From the NCBI RefSeq assembly GCF_025362475.1, contig NZ_JANYGH010000007.1, positions 1-64,000 on the forward strand: 64,000 bases of DNA, in the 5' to 3' direction. Both the position numbers and the translations under genes were made by a program. The DNA comes from Mucilaginibacter sp. Lineage in GTDB: Bacteria; Bacteroidota; Bacteroidia; Sphingobacteriales; Sphingobacteriaceae. Shown here piece after piece: positions 41,636-50,907 of the stretch. The stretch's first letter is position 1. Each line of letters starts with the position of its first letter. The notes beneath the pieces are model-generated. The model was not told the origin of the DNA and searched no databases. It saw only the letters and a program-made list of their open reading frames with translations.

Positions 41636-42994
41636 CTACTCCACCGGCAAAAAAATCTTAATCTCTGTACCAACGCCTACTTCCGAACTGATGCCCAGGC
41701 TGCCTTTATGCAGGCGGATGATGTTTAGCGTTAGCGGTAAGCCAACGCCGTGCCCCTCATAATCATGGGCGTTTGATGCCCTGAAGAAAGGCTCAAAAAT
41801 ATGCTGAAGCTCGGTTTTAGGGATCCCGATACCCTGATCCTTGATGGATACGATGATCTTGTTGTTTTCTGCCAGCAAGGCTACTGTTACCATACGGTTA
41901 TCAGAGTATTTACAAGCATTGCTGATGATGTTGTTGATAGCCAGCCTTAACAGGTTACTATTACCTTTAACATATAGTAGCTTTTCATCATCGGGCAAAT
42001 TTTCAAGGTTGATGAATATATTGCTATCCGGGTGGACTCTTTTAACCGATTCTGAAGCGGTAAGTAACAATTCATCCATCCTGATGCTTTCCCAGTTTTG
42101 CCTTTTACCATCAAAGCCCGACTGTGCAAGGGTGAGCAGGCTGTTCAGGATTTGTCCTAATTTTTCCGACTCGGCATAAACGGTGTTTAAAATTTCACGC
42201 TGATGAGGATTCAGGTCTTGCTTGTTTAAAGCCAGCTCAACCTCTGATGAGATGATGGTAAGCGGGGTTCTTAACTCATGCGACGCGTTGCTTACAAAAT
42301 TATTCTGTGTTTCAAACGCGGTTTCCAGGCGGTTAAGCATGTCATTAAAAGTGAAGGATAGCTCGGCAATTTCGTCCTTGCCGCTTAATTCATCCAACCG
42401 GAAATGGAGGTTGTTTGCTGTAATGTTTTTTACGTTATTGATGATGCGCCGCACTGGCTGAAAGGTGTAAAAAGAAAATATCTTCCCAATAAAATAGATC
42501 AATATCATAGCTACCAGGAAGCCATAGATCAGGATCTCCTGCAGATCTTTCATCTCCTGGAAACCGGCCGGGTTTGATGCCGAGACAATCACAATATACC
42601 TGGAGCCGTCTTTGGTAAACACCGAGCCCGCGTAAAAAGTGTTATTATTTCTATACTGAGCGGACCCGTTGCTTAATATGTTTTGAATAAGTTTATTACG
42701 GATATTGCTGCCAGCCGGTGTTTTTACCTTATTGTTGCTATCGACACTTAAAAAATACCCTTTCTCCGAATCCAGCTTTTCCAGGTATTTGTTACGGACC
42801 TCTTGGGTGGCTTCGCTTTTGGCACCGGGGAAAAGATTCACTTCGGCCAGTATATTTACCCGGGCTTCCAGTCGTTTATAAAAATCATCAAAACTGAATT
42901 TATAAGCGAAATAAAAAATGGATGCACTGAGTAGTATCAGGATTCCGCCCGATAACAGGAGGAACAGCAGGGTGATCTTACTTTGTATTTTCAT
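41636..42994 (-). CDS. Sensor histidine kinase
   Basis: The 452-residue membrane kinase has helix 1 (about 10-30), a periplasmic sensor part (about 31-150), helix 2 (about 155-172) and HAMP (about 175-230). HisKA has phosphoacceptor His239 in SNASHELRTPL. HATPase_c has NNIISNACKYSDN, IKDQGIGIP and GHGVGLPLTLNI. It phosphorylates the response regulator whose gene precedes it and overlaps it by 17 nt. The signal is unknown. Confidence 0.95.
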   Translation of the reverse strand: MKIQSKITLLFLLLSGGILILLSASIFYFAYKFSFDDFYKRLEARVNILAEVNLFPGAKSEATQEVRNKYLEKLDSEKGYFLSVDSNNKVKTPAGSNIRNKLIQNILSNGSAQYRNNNTFYAGSVFTKDGSRYIVIVSASNPAGFQEMKDLQEILIYGFLVAMILIYFIGKIFSFYTFQPVRRIINNVKNITANNLHFRLDELSGKDEIAELSFTFNDMLNRLETAFETQNNFVSNASHELRTPLTIISSEVELALNKQDLNPHQREILNTVYAESEKLGQILNSLLTLAQSGFDGKRQNWESIRMDELLLTASESVKRVHPDSNIFINLENLPDDEKLLYVKGNSNLLRLAINNIISNACKYSDNRMVTVALLAENNKIIVSIKDQGIGIPKTELQHIFEPFFRASNAHDYEGHGVGLPLTLNIIRLHKGSLGISSEVGVGTEIKIFLPVE

Positions 42995-43676
42995 CGATAT
43001 CTCCCTCTTTCATGATATACCCCATGCCAAAAACAGTATGGATCAATTTAATGCCTCCGTTTTTTTCGAGTTTTTTACGCAGGTAGTTTACATAAACATC
43101 AACCACGTTGGTCCCCATATTAAAATCAATATCCCAAACGTTTTCCAGTATTTGGATACGGGATAATACCTTTCTTTGATTCTTTATAAAATACTCCAGC
43201 AGCCGGTATTCTGTAGCGGTAAGTTTTAATACTTCGTTATTACGTTTAGCAATTTTTGATTCGGTATCAATGTGCAGGTTATCAATAGCAAAACTATTGT
43301 TTGCTTGTATTTCGGCACCGCTACGGCGCAGTAGCGTGCGCAGGCGGGCGGCAAGTTCGGCTATTTTAAAGGGTTTTACCATGTAATCGTCGGCGCCGCT
43401 ATCTAAGCCGCCTACAATATTTTCGGTAGAGTCGAGCGCTGTAAGCATGATAATAGGGACAGTTTTTTTTTGCTCCCTAATGCGTTTACATACCTGTATG
43501 CCATCCATTAAAGGCAACATTACATCCAGGATAACGAGGTCGAAATTATTATCGAGCGCCATTTGCAAGCCTGTAACGCCATTAGCGGCAACACTTACCT
43601 CAAACCCGTATGTTGTAAGTCCGCGTTTTATAACCGATACCACATTAGGTTCATCCTCCACTAACAATATACCCAT
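42978..43676 (-). CDS. OmpR-family response regulator
   Basis: The 232-residue regulator has a receiver domain (VEDEP, phosphoacceptor Asp51, Lys in YMVKPF) and a C-terminal winged helix (LKLTATEYRLLEYFIKNQRKVLSR, then NVVDVYVNYLRKKLEKNGG). It is partner of the overlapping sensor kinase. Regulated genes are not evident; its own neighbours are unrelated. Confidence 0.95.
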   Translation of the reverse strand: MGILLVEDEPNVVSVIKRGLTTYGFEVSVAANGVTGLQMALDNNFDLVILDVMLPLMDGIQVCKRIREQKKTVPIIMLTALDSTENIVGGLDSGADDYMVKPFKIAELAARLRTLLRRSGAEIQANNSFAIDNLHIDTESKIAKRNNEVLKLTATEYRLLEYFIKNQRKVLSRIQILENVWDIDFNMGTNVVDVYVNYLRKKLEKNGGIKLIHTVFGMGYIMKEGDIDENTK

Positions 43677-43852
43677 AAAAGGCCGATTTATTAATATTTG
43701 TTTAATCCTCCGGTTGCCAAAATAATTAAATAATCTGTTGATCAGGATATTTGTTGAAATATAGCGGCGGCATTATTTAACGCGAAGGCTCGTAATTGCC
43801 CGGTTAAGCGCAATATATATAGTACAGCAGCGCTATTGGGAATATCCTATTG

Positions 43853-44608
43853 CTAAACTTTGCCGGTTATATGGTTAACCATATAACCGATGAGTTCTTT
43901 GATATATGTATTCCATCCGGTTAGTACACCCGCTTCTGGTATCAGATCTCCAAAAGATAGGTTGCCGGTTCCTGCAAAATAATTGCACGGATAAGCAATT
44001 ACATCAAAGCCTTTGCTTTTAAATATTTGTAGTGACCGGCGCATATGAAAGGCCGATGTTACCAATATATAGGGCCCTTTCAGTTTGTTTTTAATTAACA
44101 ATGCTTTTGTTAAGGATGCATTTTCAAGCGTATTGCGCGATTGGTTTTCTACCAGTATACAACTATCCGGTATTTGTAAAGCTATTAGTTTCTCTTTTGC
44201 CCAATCAGCCTCCCTAAAGCCATCGGCGAAAAGGTGGCCGTTCCCGCCCGAGATCACAATTTTTTTTGCCTTTCCGGTGCGTTGCAGTAAAACTCCCTGT
44301 ATAAACCTGTCCGCAGCCCAGTTAAATGCCCACTTGCCTTTGCCGTTATCGCCGGCAAAGCCTCCCAATACAATAACAGCACTGTAGGTTTTGCCCGCAT
44401 CCAACTTTCCCGGTGCAACGTCCCAGGCTTTGGCGAATAAGTTTAAGAATAGTGGGGCCGAGAAGATCCAAAGTAAAACAAGTCCTGATAACAGGCAGTT
44501 ACGCTTAGCTTTGGGCTTTTTTGAAAAAACGGCAATAGCCAGTAAAACAAAGATATATAGCAGTGGGATAAGTAAAAATGCCAGTACTTTTGAGAGGATA
44601 AAAAACAT
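43853..44608 (-). CDS. YdcF/ElyC family membrane protein (DUF218)
   Basis: The 251-residue protein has two N-terminal helices (about 8-27 and 38-56) and a DUF218 domain: AVIVLGGFAGDNGKGKW, KKIVISGGNGHLF, ILVENQSRNTLENA and VTSAFHMRRSLQIF. Related proteins ElyC and SanA affect cell-envelope integrity, probably through a lipid carrier. The role here is inferred only from the family. Confidence 0.92.
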   Translation of the reverse strand: MFFILSKVLAFLLIPLLYIFVLLAIAVFSKKPKAKRNCLLSGLVLLWIFSAPLFLNLFAKAWDVAPGKLDAGKTYSAVIVLGGFAGDNGKGKWAFNWAADRFIQGVLLQRTGKAKKIVISGGNGHLFADGFREADWAKEKLIALQIPDSCILVENQSRNTLENASLTKALLIKNKLKGPYILVTSAFHMRRSLQIFKSKGFDVIAYPCNYFAGTGNLSFGDLIPEAGVLTGWNTYIKELIGYMVNHITGKV

Positions 44609-44728
44609 AGTTGAAGTAAAAATAGTTAAAACATTAAACTTTTTACAACGCTTTGTATCTTATCATAACGGTGCGTAACAAACTGGCACCATCATTGTCA
44701 TATACTTACTCAATAAACAAATAAAAAT

Positions 44729-44938
44729 ATGGGCTTTATAAAAACACTTGCCATTGGTGCAGCAGTTGCGTACGGCATAAATTATGTTACCAAAAAAGGA
44801 CCAGATGGCAAATCAATCATAGATAACCTGGTGGATGAAGCTCCCGAATGGCTGGACCGCGCTAAAAAATATGGTGAACTTACTTTAGAGCAAATAGCTG
44901 TACGCGCGCAAAATTTTAAGGATAATACCAGATATTAA
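44729..44938 (+). CDS. Small hypothetical protein with a hydrophobic head
   Basis: The 69-residue protein has an N-terminal hydrophobic stretch (IKTLAIGAAVAYGINYVTKK) and a helical charged tail (AKKYGELTLEQIAVRAQNF). It resembles small YtxH-like membrane anchors of Bacteroidota, but I cannot assign a family. It is followed after 24 nt by the SGNH esterase gene on the same strand and may be co-expressed with it. Confidence 0.65.
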   Translation: MGFIKTLAIGAAVAYGINYVTKKGPDGKSIIDNLVDEAPEWLDRAKKYGELTLEQIAVRAQNFKDNTRY

Positions 44939-44962
44939 TTTTGCACCTGCGCATTTCACTAT

Positions 44963-45520
44963 ATGCAGAATATCCTTTTTTTTGGCGATAGCCTAACGGC
45001 AGGGTATGGTTTGCCGAATCATAAAACCGAATCGTTCCCTGCCTTAATACAACAAAAAATAGATGCGGAAGGCTTGCCATATCATTGTATTAATGGCGGC
45101 CTCAGCGGTGATACCTCCTCCGGCGGGCTTAGGCGATTGGATTATTGGATGAACCGCCCGTTGCACATTTTTGTACTGGAGCTGGGAGTTAACGATATCA
45201 TTAGGGGGATACCACCTCAAGCCACCGCTAAAAACTTACAGGAAATTATTGATAAGGTAAAACTCAAGTATCCCGGTATAAAACTGGTGATGATGGGCAT
45301 GGAGATTCCAATGTTTATTCCCGGCTCATTAGGTATGGATTTTAAAGCGATCTTCCGTAAGCTGGCCGATGTTAACCAGATGGTTTTTGTTCCCTTTTAT
45401 TTGGATGGTGTGGCAGGTAAAGCGCACCTTAATTTACCGGATATGCTACATCCCAACCCGGCAGGGTATAAGGTAATGGCTGATAAGGTTTGGCCGGTGC
45501 TGAGAAGAAGCCTCATTTAA
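44963..45520 (+). CDS. Arylesterase / TesA-like SGNH hydrolase
   Basis: The 185-residue enzyme has block I FFGDSLTAGYG (nucleophile Ser10), NGGLSGDTSSGG (block II), LELGVNDIIRG (block III) and DMLHPNPAGYKVMA with the Asp-His pair (block V). This is the layout of TesA/arylesterase. It lacks a signal peptide and should be cytosolic. Substrate is likely an acyl ester or thioester. Confidence 0.94.
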   Translation: MQNILFFGDSLTAGYGLPNHKTESFPALIQQKIDAEGLPYHCINGGLSGDTSSGGLRRLDYWMNRPLHIFVLELGVNDIIRGIPPQATAKNLQEIIDKVKLKYPGIKLVMMGMEIPMFIPGSLGMDFKAIFRKLADVNQMVFVPFYLDGVAGKAHLNLPDMLHPNPAGYKVMADKVWPVLRRSLI

Positions 45521-45585
45521 AAGTGTACCGGTTAAACAAAGCGCAGCAAAAGTTTTAAAGGTGTCAAATATAACATGGCAAATAA

Positions 45586-46014
45586 ATGATGAATAATACA
45601 GCGCTAATACCTAATATTTCTGTGGGTCTTTTCAAACTTGGTGACAATATTAATAATTACAACAGTTATAAATCTGATTATAACAAAAAGAGTCATAACG
45701 ACGAATACATGGAGGACTATTATGAGTTTGTTGATCCACCTCTTATTGTGTTTGTAAATGGCAATAACGAGATCACGACAATTAATTGTAACGTAGAATG
45801 TTTATGGGAAGGCATTAACTTAATTGGATTTTTGTTTGATGCATTTTTAAAGCTTGCGAGTATAAAACCTAATAATCATGAATTAATTTACGTTTTAAAA
45901 AATGCAGATAAAGGTCAGAATCAACATGTGTATACTTTTGAAAATTTTGGCATTCAGGTATGGACTTGGAGAAATAAGATTGTTACAGTAAGTTGTACAT
46001 CTTATAATGTTTAA
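45586..46014 (+). CDS. Hypothetical AT-rich protein
   Basis: The 142-residue protein has no signal or membrane segment that I can see. It opens with Asn/Tyr-rich text (NINNYNSYKSDYNKKS) and ends FGIQVWTWRNKIVTVSCTSYNV, which is reminiscent of immunity-type proteins, though this is only a resemblance. Its base composition is AT-rich, unlike its neighbours, which suggests transfer. No toxin gene is adjacent. I cannot name a family. Confidence 0.6.
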   Translation: MMNNTALIPNISVGLFKLGDNINNYNSYKSDYNKKSHNDEYMEDYYEFVDPPLIVFVNGNNEITTINCNVECLWEGINLIGFLFDAFLKLASIKPNNHELIYVLKNADKGQNQHVYTFENFGIQVWTWRNKIVTVSCTSYNV

Positions 46015-46154
46015 CTGGTCAAAATAAAGGCTTTGACTTATTAACCGCGGATATTTATGTTGTTTTTGGCTTCACAATATTGGCCAAAATTATCTTCCTA
46101 TTGCTTGAGTCTATTCCGTATACCCACCTTAAAATTTCCATCATACCCAGTTAC

Positions 46155-46367
46155 TCCGTCAGGAGTTACCTGTTTGTAGAAATAGAACATAGCTTTTTTT
46201 GCATCATAGATGCTACCCTTCTTTGACAGATCTGTTGATTAAGGGTAGCACCTGCGGCGCAATTTTGCGTTTTTTGGATGTGTGCTACAAACAGGTAGCA
46301 CCTACGGCGCAATTTTGTTTTTTTTTGCAGGTTCTACAAACAGGTAGCTCCTGACGGAGCATTTTGA
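46155..46367. repeat. GGTAGCACC(T)GCGGCGCAATTTTG repeats
   Basis: Four related units occur: CCGTCAGGAGTTACCTGTTT (inverted), GGTAGCACCTGCGGCGCAAT, CAGGTAGCACCTACGGCGCA and CAGGTAGCTCCTGACGGAGC. They are separated by T-rich spacers with CTACAAACAGG. They make several alternative hairpins. The remaining gap 46015-46567 has no gene. The word CTACAAA links this cluster loosely to the repeats at 50232, 55343 and 58117. Confidence 0.75.
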
Positions 46368-46567
46368 CATGAATACATGTTAGCCTCTATCAACTTGAAC
46401 GCTCCAAGGTCTTCAGTCATCCGTACAAGACAGTGCAGGACGCGCAAATAAAAATATCACTTTACATTGCCAATCGTATTTTGAAGGCCCGCTTTCGGGA
46501 TGTTATTTTTCTATGTTTTTGCTAAAAGCTTTTACTACTTTTATAAACCGATATATCTTGTTCCCAT

Positions 46568-49243
46568 ATGAAACAACCTTTATGTAAGCTCATGCTTTAC
46601 ATCGCGTTATTATTCAACAGTATTTTAATAATCCAATCCGCTAAAGCTGCCGAACCGGCCCAGGCAGTTAACCTAAAGTGCGAATATCTCAGCAATGCCA
46701 TAGGTATTGATGCCAAACACCCGCGTTTAACCTGGGCCATGGCCGATGCACAGCAGGGAGCTGCTCAAACGGCCTATCAACTTTTTGTGGGTACTGATTC
46801 TGTTGCTGTTGGCGCTGGCAGGGGAGATAGCTGGACAACCACTAAAATTACATCCGCGGCAAACCTGGTTACCTATGGTGGTAAGGCTTTACAGCCTTTT
46901 ACCAAATACTACTGGCGTGTTCAGTTATGGGATCAGGCAGGCAAAAAGCTAAGTTCATCGGGAATAACCAGTTTTGAAACCGGTATGATGGAGATGCGCA
47001 ACTGGAAAGGCTCCTGGATCAGCGATAACAAAGGTATCGCGGTAAATCCGGCCCCGTATTTCAGGAATACATTTAAGGTGGGCAAAACCATCAAATCGGC
47101 AAGGGCCTATATCGCGGTGGCGGGTTTGTATGAGCTATATATCAACGGCAAAAAAATAGGTAACCATCGGCTCGATCCTATGTATACCCGGTTTGACAGG
47201 CGCACCCTTTATGTAGCTTATGATGTTACTGCCAACCTGCAAAACGGCAAAAATGCTATAGGGGTGCTGCTGGGGAACGGCTGGTATAATCACCAAAGTA
47301 CAGCCGTATGGTATTTTCACCAGGCACCGTGGCGCAACCGCCCAACTTTTTGTATGGATCTGCGCATCACTTATACCGATGGTACGGTAGAAACCGTATC
47401 ATCTGATACGCAGTGGAAAACAGCTTTAAGTCCGGTAGTGTTTAACAGCATTTACACAGCCGAACATTATGATGCCCGTAAAGAGCAACCAGGTTGGAAC
47501 ACGCCCGGTTTTATTGATAGCGCCTGGAAACCGGTTATCAACCGCTCGGCGCCATCTACGAATATCGTAGCGCAAAGCCTGCAGCCGATTCGCAATGTGG
47601 AGGAGATTGCCAGTAAAACCATCACCAAAATCGACAATAATTTATGGGTGTTTGATATTGGCCGCAATATCTCCGGTGTAAGCCAGATCACCGTAAAGGG
47701 CGATTCGGGCACTATCATCCGCCTTAAACATGCAGAACGCCTCAACAAGAACGGTCATGTAGATCAATCCAATATCGATCTGCATTATCGCCCAACGGAT
47801 GATAAAGATCCATTCCAGACAGACATTTTTATTCTTGGCGGCAAGGGCGAAGAAACTTTTATGCCGAAATTTAATTATAAAGGTTTTCAATATGTGGAGG
47901 TAAGCAGCAGCAAACCTATTCAGCTTACCAAAGAGAGTTTGAAGGCTTATTTTATGCATAGCGATGTGCAGCCCATCGGTGATGTGAAATCATCCAACCC
48001 AACCATTAACCAAATATGGAGTGCCACTAATCATAGTTACCTGAGCAACCTGTTTGGTTACCCTACCGACTGCCCGCAGCGTGAGAAGAATGGCTGGACC
48101 GGCGATGCCCACATAGCCAGCGAAACCGGGCTATATAACTTTGATGCCATCACCATTTACGAAAAATGGCTGGCCGACCACCGTGACGAGCAGCAGCCTA
48201 ATGGTGTGCTGCCATCCATCATCCCAACCGGCGGCTGGGGTTACGAGTGGGGTAACGGTCCCGACTGGACCAGCACCATCGCTATCATCCCATGGAATAT
48301 TTATATGTTTTATGGCGATAGCAAACTGCTGGCCGATAGCTATACCAGCATTGAAAAATACGTGAATCATATTGATGAGCTGTACCCAACCGGCCTCACC
48401 AGCTGGGGCCTTGGCGACTGGGTGCCAGTAAAATCAGTATCGCCGGTGGAGTTGACTTCTTCGGTTTATTATTATGCCGATGCCAGCATACTGGCCAAAA
48501 CTGCCAAAATATTAGGCAAACAGGCCGACTTTGTAAAATACTCGGCCCTGGCTACTAAAATAAAAAATGCCATTAACGCCAAATACCTTAACACGCAAAC
48601 GGGCATTTACGGGCAGGGTTTGCAAACAGAACTGAGCGTTCCGCTGTATTGGGATGTAGTGCCGGAAAATTTAAAAGGTAAAGTAGCCGCCAACCTGGCC
48701 CAACGTGTAGCCGCCGATAATTTCCATTTGGATGTGGGTATCCTGGGCGCTAAAGCGATATTAGGGGCGCTGAGCGATAACGGCTATCCCGATGTGGCCT
48801 ACAAAATAGCATCGCAGGAAACCTTCCCTTCATGGGGCTGGTGGATGGTTAACGGCGCTACTACCCTGTATGAGAACTGGCAGATAGATGCCAAATCGGA
48901 TATCTCCCTTAACCACATTATGTTTGGCGAGATTGGAGCATGGCTATACAAAGGCATCGCCGGTATTCACCCGGATGTTAAGCAGCCGGGCTTTAAGAAC
49001 GTGATCCTGGCGCCGCATTTTGTAACCGGATTAAATGAGTTTACCGCCACGCATGATGGTCCGTACGGAAAGATAATTTCTTCATGGGTGCGAACCGGTA
49101 ATGGTGTCACCTACAAAGTAACTATCCCGGCCAATTCAACGGCCACCGTACAGTTGCCGGCAGGCAAAGCTTATTTGGGTGGCAAGCCGATTGCTAACGT
49201 TTACCAGGCAAAAGCAGGAAGCTATGTGTTTGAGGTGAGGTAG
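46568..49243 (+). CDS. GH78 alpha-L-rhamnosidase (secreted)
   Basis: The 891-residue protein has a signal peptide (to about residue 28) and the Bacteroidota rhamnosidase layout. N-terminal beta domains include KSARAYIAVAGLYELYINGKKIG and LGNGWYNHQS. The catalytic (alpha/alpha)6 barrel has TDCPQREKNGWTGDAHIASETG (acidic residues for the general acid region), and a C-terminal beta domain follows. It should release L-rhamnose from plant or bacterial glycans. No SusC/SusD pair or rhamnose catabolism genes lie nearby. It ends with a perfect 16-bp hairpin. Confidence 0.93.
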   Translation: MKQPLCKLMLYIALLFNSILIIQSAKAAEPAQAVNLKCEYLSNAIGIDAKHPRLTWAMADAQQGAAQTAYQLFVGTDSVAVGAGRGDSWTTTKITSAANLVTYGGKALQPFTKYYWRVQLWDQAGKKLSSSGITSFETGMMEMRNWKGSWISDNKGIAVNPAPYFRNTFKVGKTIKSARAYIAVAGLYELYINGKKIGNHRLDPMYTRFDRRTLYVAYDVTANLQNGKNAIGVLLGNGWYNHQSTAVWYFHQAPWRNRPTFCMDLRITYTDGTVETVSSDTQWKTALSPVVFNSIYTAEHYDARKEQPGWNTPGFIDSAWKPVINRSAPSTNIVAQSLQPIRNVEEIASKTITKIDNNLWVFDIGRNISGVSQITVKGDSGTIIRLKHAERLNKNGHVDQSNIDLHYRPTDDKDPFQTDIFILGGKGEETFMPKFNYKGFQYVEVSSSKPIQLTKESLKAYFMHSDVQPIGDVKSSNPTINQIWSATNHSYLSNLFGYPTDCPQREKNGWTGDAHIASETGLYNFDAITIYEKWLADHRDEQQPNGVLPSIIPTGGWGYEWGNGPDWTSTIAIIPWNIYMFYGDSKLLADSYTSIEKYVNHIDELYPTGLTSWGLGDWVPVKSVSPVELTSSVYYYADASILAKTAKILGKQADFVKYSALATKIKNAINAKYLNTQTGIYGQGLQTELSVPLYWDVVPENLKGKVAANLAQRVAADNFHLDVGILGAKAILGALSDNGYPDVAYKIASQETFPSWGWWMVNGATTLYENWQIDAKSDISLNHIMFGEIGAWLYKGIAGIHPDVKQPGFKNVILAPHFVTGLNEFTATHDGPYGKIISSWVRTGNGVTYKVTIPANSTATVQLPAGKAYLGGKPIANVYQAKAGSYVFEVR

Positions 49244-49286
49244 GAATACGATTTGCGTGTTGTTACGAACTTCTTAGCATAATTAC

Positions 49287-49326
49287 AACAAAGACCACAT
49301 CGCTAAATTGATGTGGTCTTTGTTGT
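49287..49326. terminator. Perfect 16-bp hairpin after the rhamnosidase gene
   Basis: Arms CAACAAAGACCACATC and GATGTGGTCTTTGTTG surround an 8-nt loop. It is shared by the convergent rhamnosidase and lipoprotein genes. Confidence 0.7.
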
Positions 49327-49355
49327 TTACAGTGGCATGAATTTTCCAACCTCAC

Positions 49356-50183
49356 CTACTGTATGGATAACGTCTTCGTTTTAAGAAAACGCTTACTTCC
49401 GGGTATATTCTTCTCTTCAGCAACTGGCACAGGCGTATACAGTACGATCTCAGTTTGTTTTTTGTCGATAAACACCGGAACTAAAAGATTATCCTTAACT
49501 AAAAAGCACTGATGATCTGCAATGGACAGGTAGTATAAGTTGTTTTGTTTTTTATTGTAGCTGATCTTGAAAAAGTAGATTTTGTTTTTGTGCAACTGTA
49601 ATTTAGGGTTAAAGAAAAAGTCTAGTTTGCCATTTGGATTTTCACTCACCTTAATTTCCACTACATCTTTAGGCTCAATTTCAGGATATGACGGATACTT
49701 TTTTCCGGCCTTTGGATACCAACTCAAATCATACCCATTAGCTAAACTATCCATATATTTATTGCAATCGACGATATTGTTCACTGAAATATTGAGCTCA
49801 TTCAAGCTAGACGTTAATTCTTGGCGACTGGAATATACCGCCAGTAGCTTTGAATTAATATCAAACGCAAACCAACCTTTTTTTTGTTGCCCATCAATAA
49901 TTACTTCGTCCCCATAGCCATAAATGAAGTTTTTAGAAACACCAAAGCGTGAAAGCATTACTGTATTAGCAATATCCAATTCAAGCAACCATGAACGGCT
50001 GTTATCCGTACTTCCGGCTTTATATGGTTTAATGATAGGGATGCATACATAATCCCAGTCTACGGAAATAGTATCGTAAAATTTATCTGTATGTTTTTTA
50101 CTGTGTGAATTGCAGGCAAGAGTGCATGGCATGACAGCTATCATTAGTATCAGGAACTGAAAAAATTTAGGTCTACAAAGCAT
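49356..50183 (-). CDS. Hypothetical lipoprotein
   Basis: The 275-residue product has a lipoprotein signal: MLCRPKFFQFLILMIAVM then CTLAC with acylated Cys24. The mature part has WDYVCIPIIKPYKAG, GWFAFDINSKLLAVYSSRQEL and an aspartate-rich middle. I do not recognise a family. Features such as repeated beta-strand-like segments suggest a surface-exposed protein. It is a single gene on the minus strand. Confidence 0.7.
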   Translation of the reverse strand: MLCRPKFFQFLILMIAVMPCTLACNSHSKKHTDKFYDTISVDWDYVCIPIIKPYKAGSTDNSRSWLLELDIANTVMLSRFGVSKNFIYGYGDEVIIDGQQKKGWFAFDINSKLLAVYSSRQELTSSLNELNISVNNIVDCNKYMDSLANGYDLSWYPKAGKKYPSYPEIEPKDVVEIKVSENPNGKLDFFFNPKLQLHKNKIYFFKISYNKKQNNLYYLSIADHQCFLVKDNLLVPVFIDKKQTEIVLYTPVPVAEEKNIPGSKRFLKTKTLSIQ

Positions 50184-50231
50184 GGTCTAATGTATATAAT
50201 TTTGACCACCATATGGAAAGGTTGCTTATTT

Positions 50232-50445
50232 ATGTCCCTGCATAGTCTCCCTAATATTATTAAGTTAAAGTTTTGCCTGCTCCAGGGGAGCAAAAGCTTT
50301 GTAGAAAAACATAAATAATAATTTAGCGTGCCAGAGGTACGCCACATAATGGGCCGCACCTCTGGAGCGGAAAATATCCTGTTTGATTTTTCTACAAAGC
50401 TTAGACCTCTCTGAGGTCTTATTTCCTTAGCTTAATAACATTGGA
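50232..50445. repeat. TTTCTACAAAGC composite repeat, copy 1
   Basis: Three hairpins occur in order: CTGCTCCAGGGGAGCA, GTGCCAGAGGTACG...GCACCTCTGGAGC, and AGACCTCTCTGAGGTCT. They are separated by CTTTGTAGAAAAAC and its inverse TTTTTCTACAAAGC. A near-identical set in the opposite order lies at 55343-55580. Bases 50184-50541 otherwise hold no gene. Confidence 0.85.
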
Positions 50446-50541
50446 AAGAGCCCTGTTGCGACAAAATTTTCAACATCATGTTTTCGCAGCCCTCACTACT
50501 TGCTGAGAAAAAATTTAACTTTAATTATTAATACAAGTAAG

Positions 50542-50892
50542 ATGGATAATTCAAGAGTATACAGAATGTCTTTTGCCAGTGTATATCCGCATTATATCAA
50601 AAAAGCAGAGAGAAAAGGTCGCACGCAAGCTGAAGTGGATGAGATCATCTTTTGGCTAACAGGATATAATAAGCAAACACTGCAAAACCATATCGACGAT
50701 AAAACTGACTTTGAAACCTTTTTTGCCCAGGCACAAATAAATTCAAATGTGTCAAAAATTACAGGTGTAATTTGCGGCTATCGTGTGGAGGAAATTGAGG
50801 ACAAACTCATGCAAAAAATTCGTTATTTAGATAAGCTGATTGATGAATTAGCAAAAGGAAGGACTATGGATAAGATCTTAAGGAAGAATTGA
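50542..50892 (+). CDS. DUF2200 family protein
   Basis: I start at the ATG at 50542, giving 116 residues ([26 protein letters not shown]), which matches DUF2200. An in-frame start upstream adds 14 unconserved residues. [34 protein letters not shown] and [29 protein letters not shown] are also typical. Function is unknown. It lies 15 nt upstream of the rifampin ADP-ribosyltransferase homologue and is probably cotranscribed. Confidence 0.88.
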   Translation: MDNSRVYRMSFASVYPHYIKKAERKGRTQAEVDEIIFWLTGYNKQTLQNHIDDKTDFETFFAQAQINSNVSKITGVICGYRVEEIEDKLMQKIRYLDKLIDELAKGRTMDKILRKN

Positions 50893-50907
50893 AATAAAAC
50901 AATTTGA

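Noticed and set aside
46155..46367. Possible CRISPR array
   Set aside because: Units vary in length, include an inverted copy and have no regular spacers; no cas gene is near. It is an inverted-repeat cluster.
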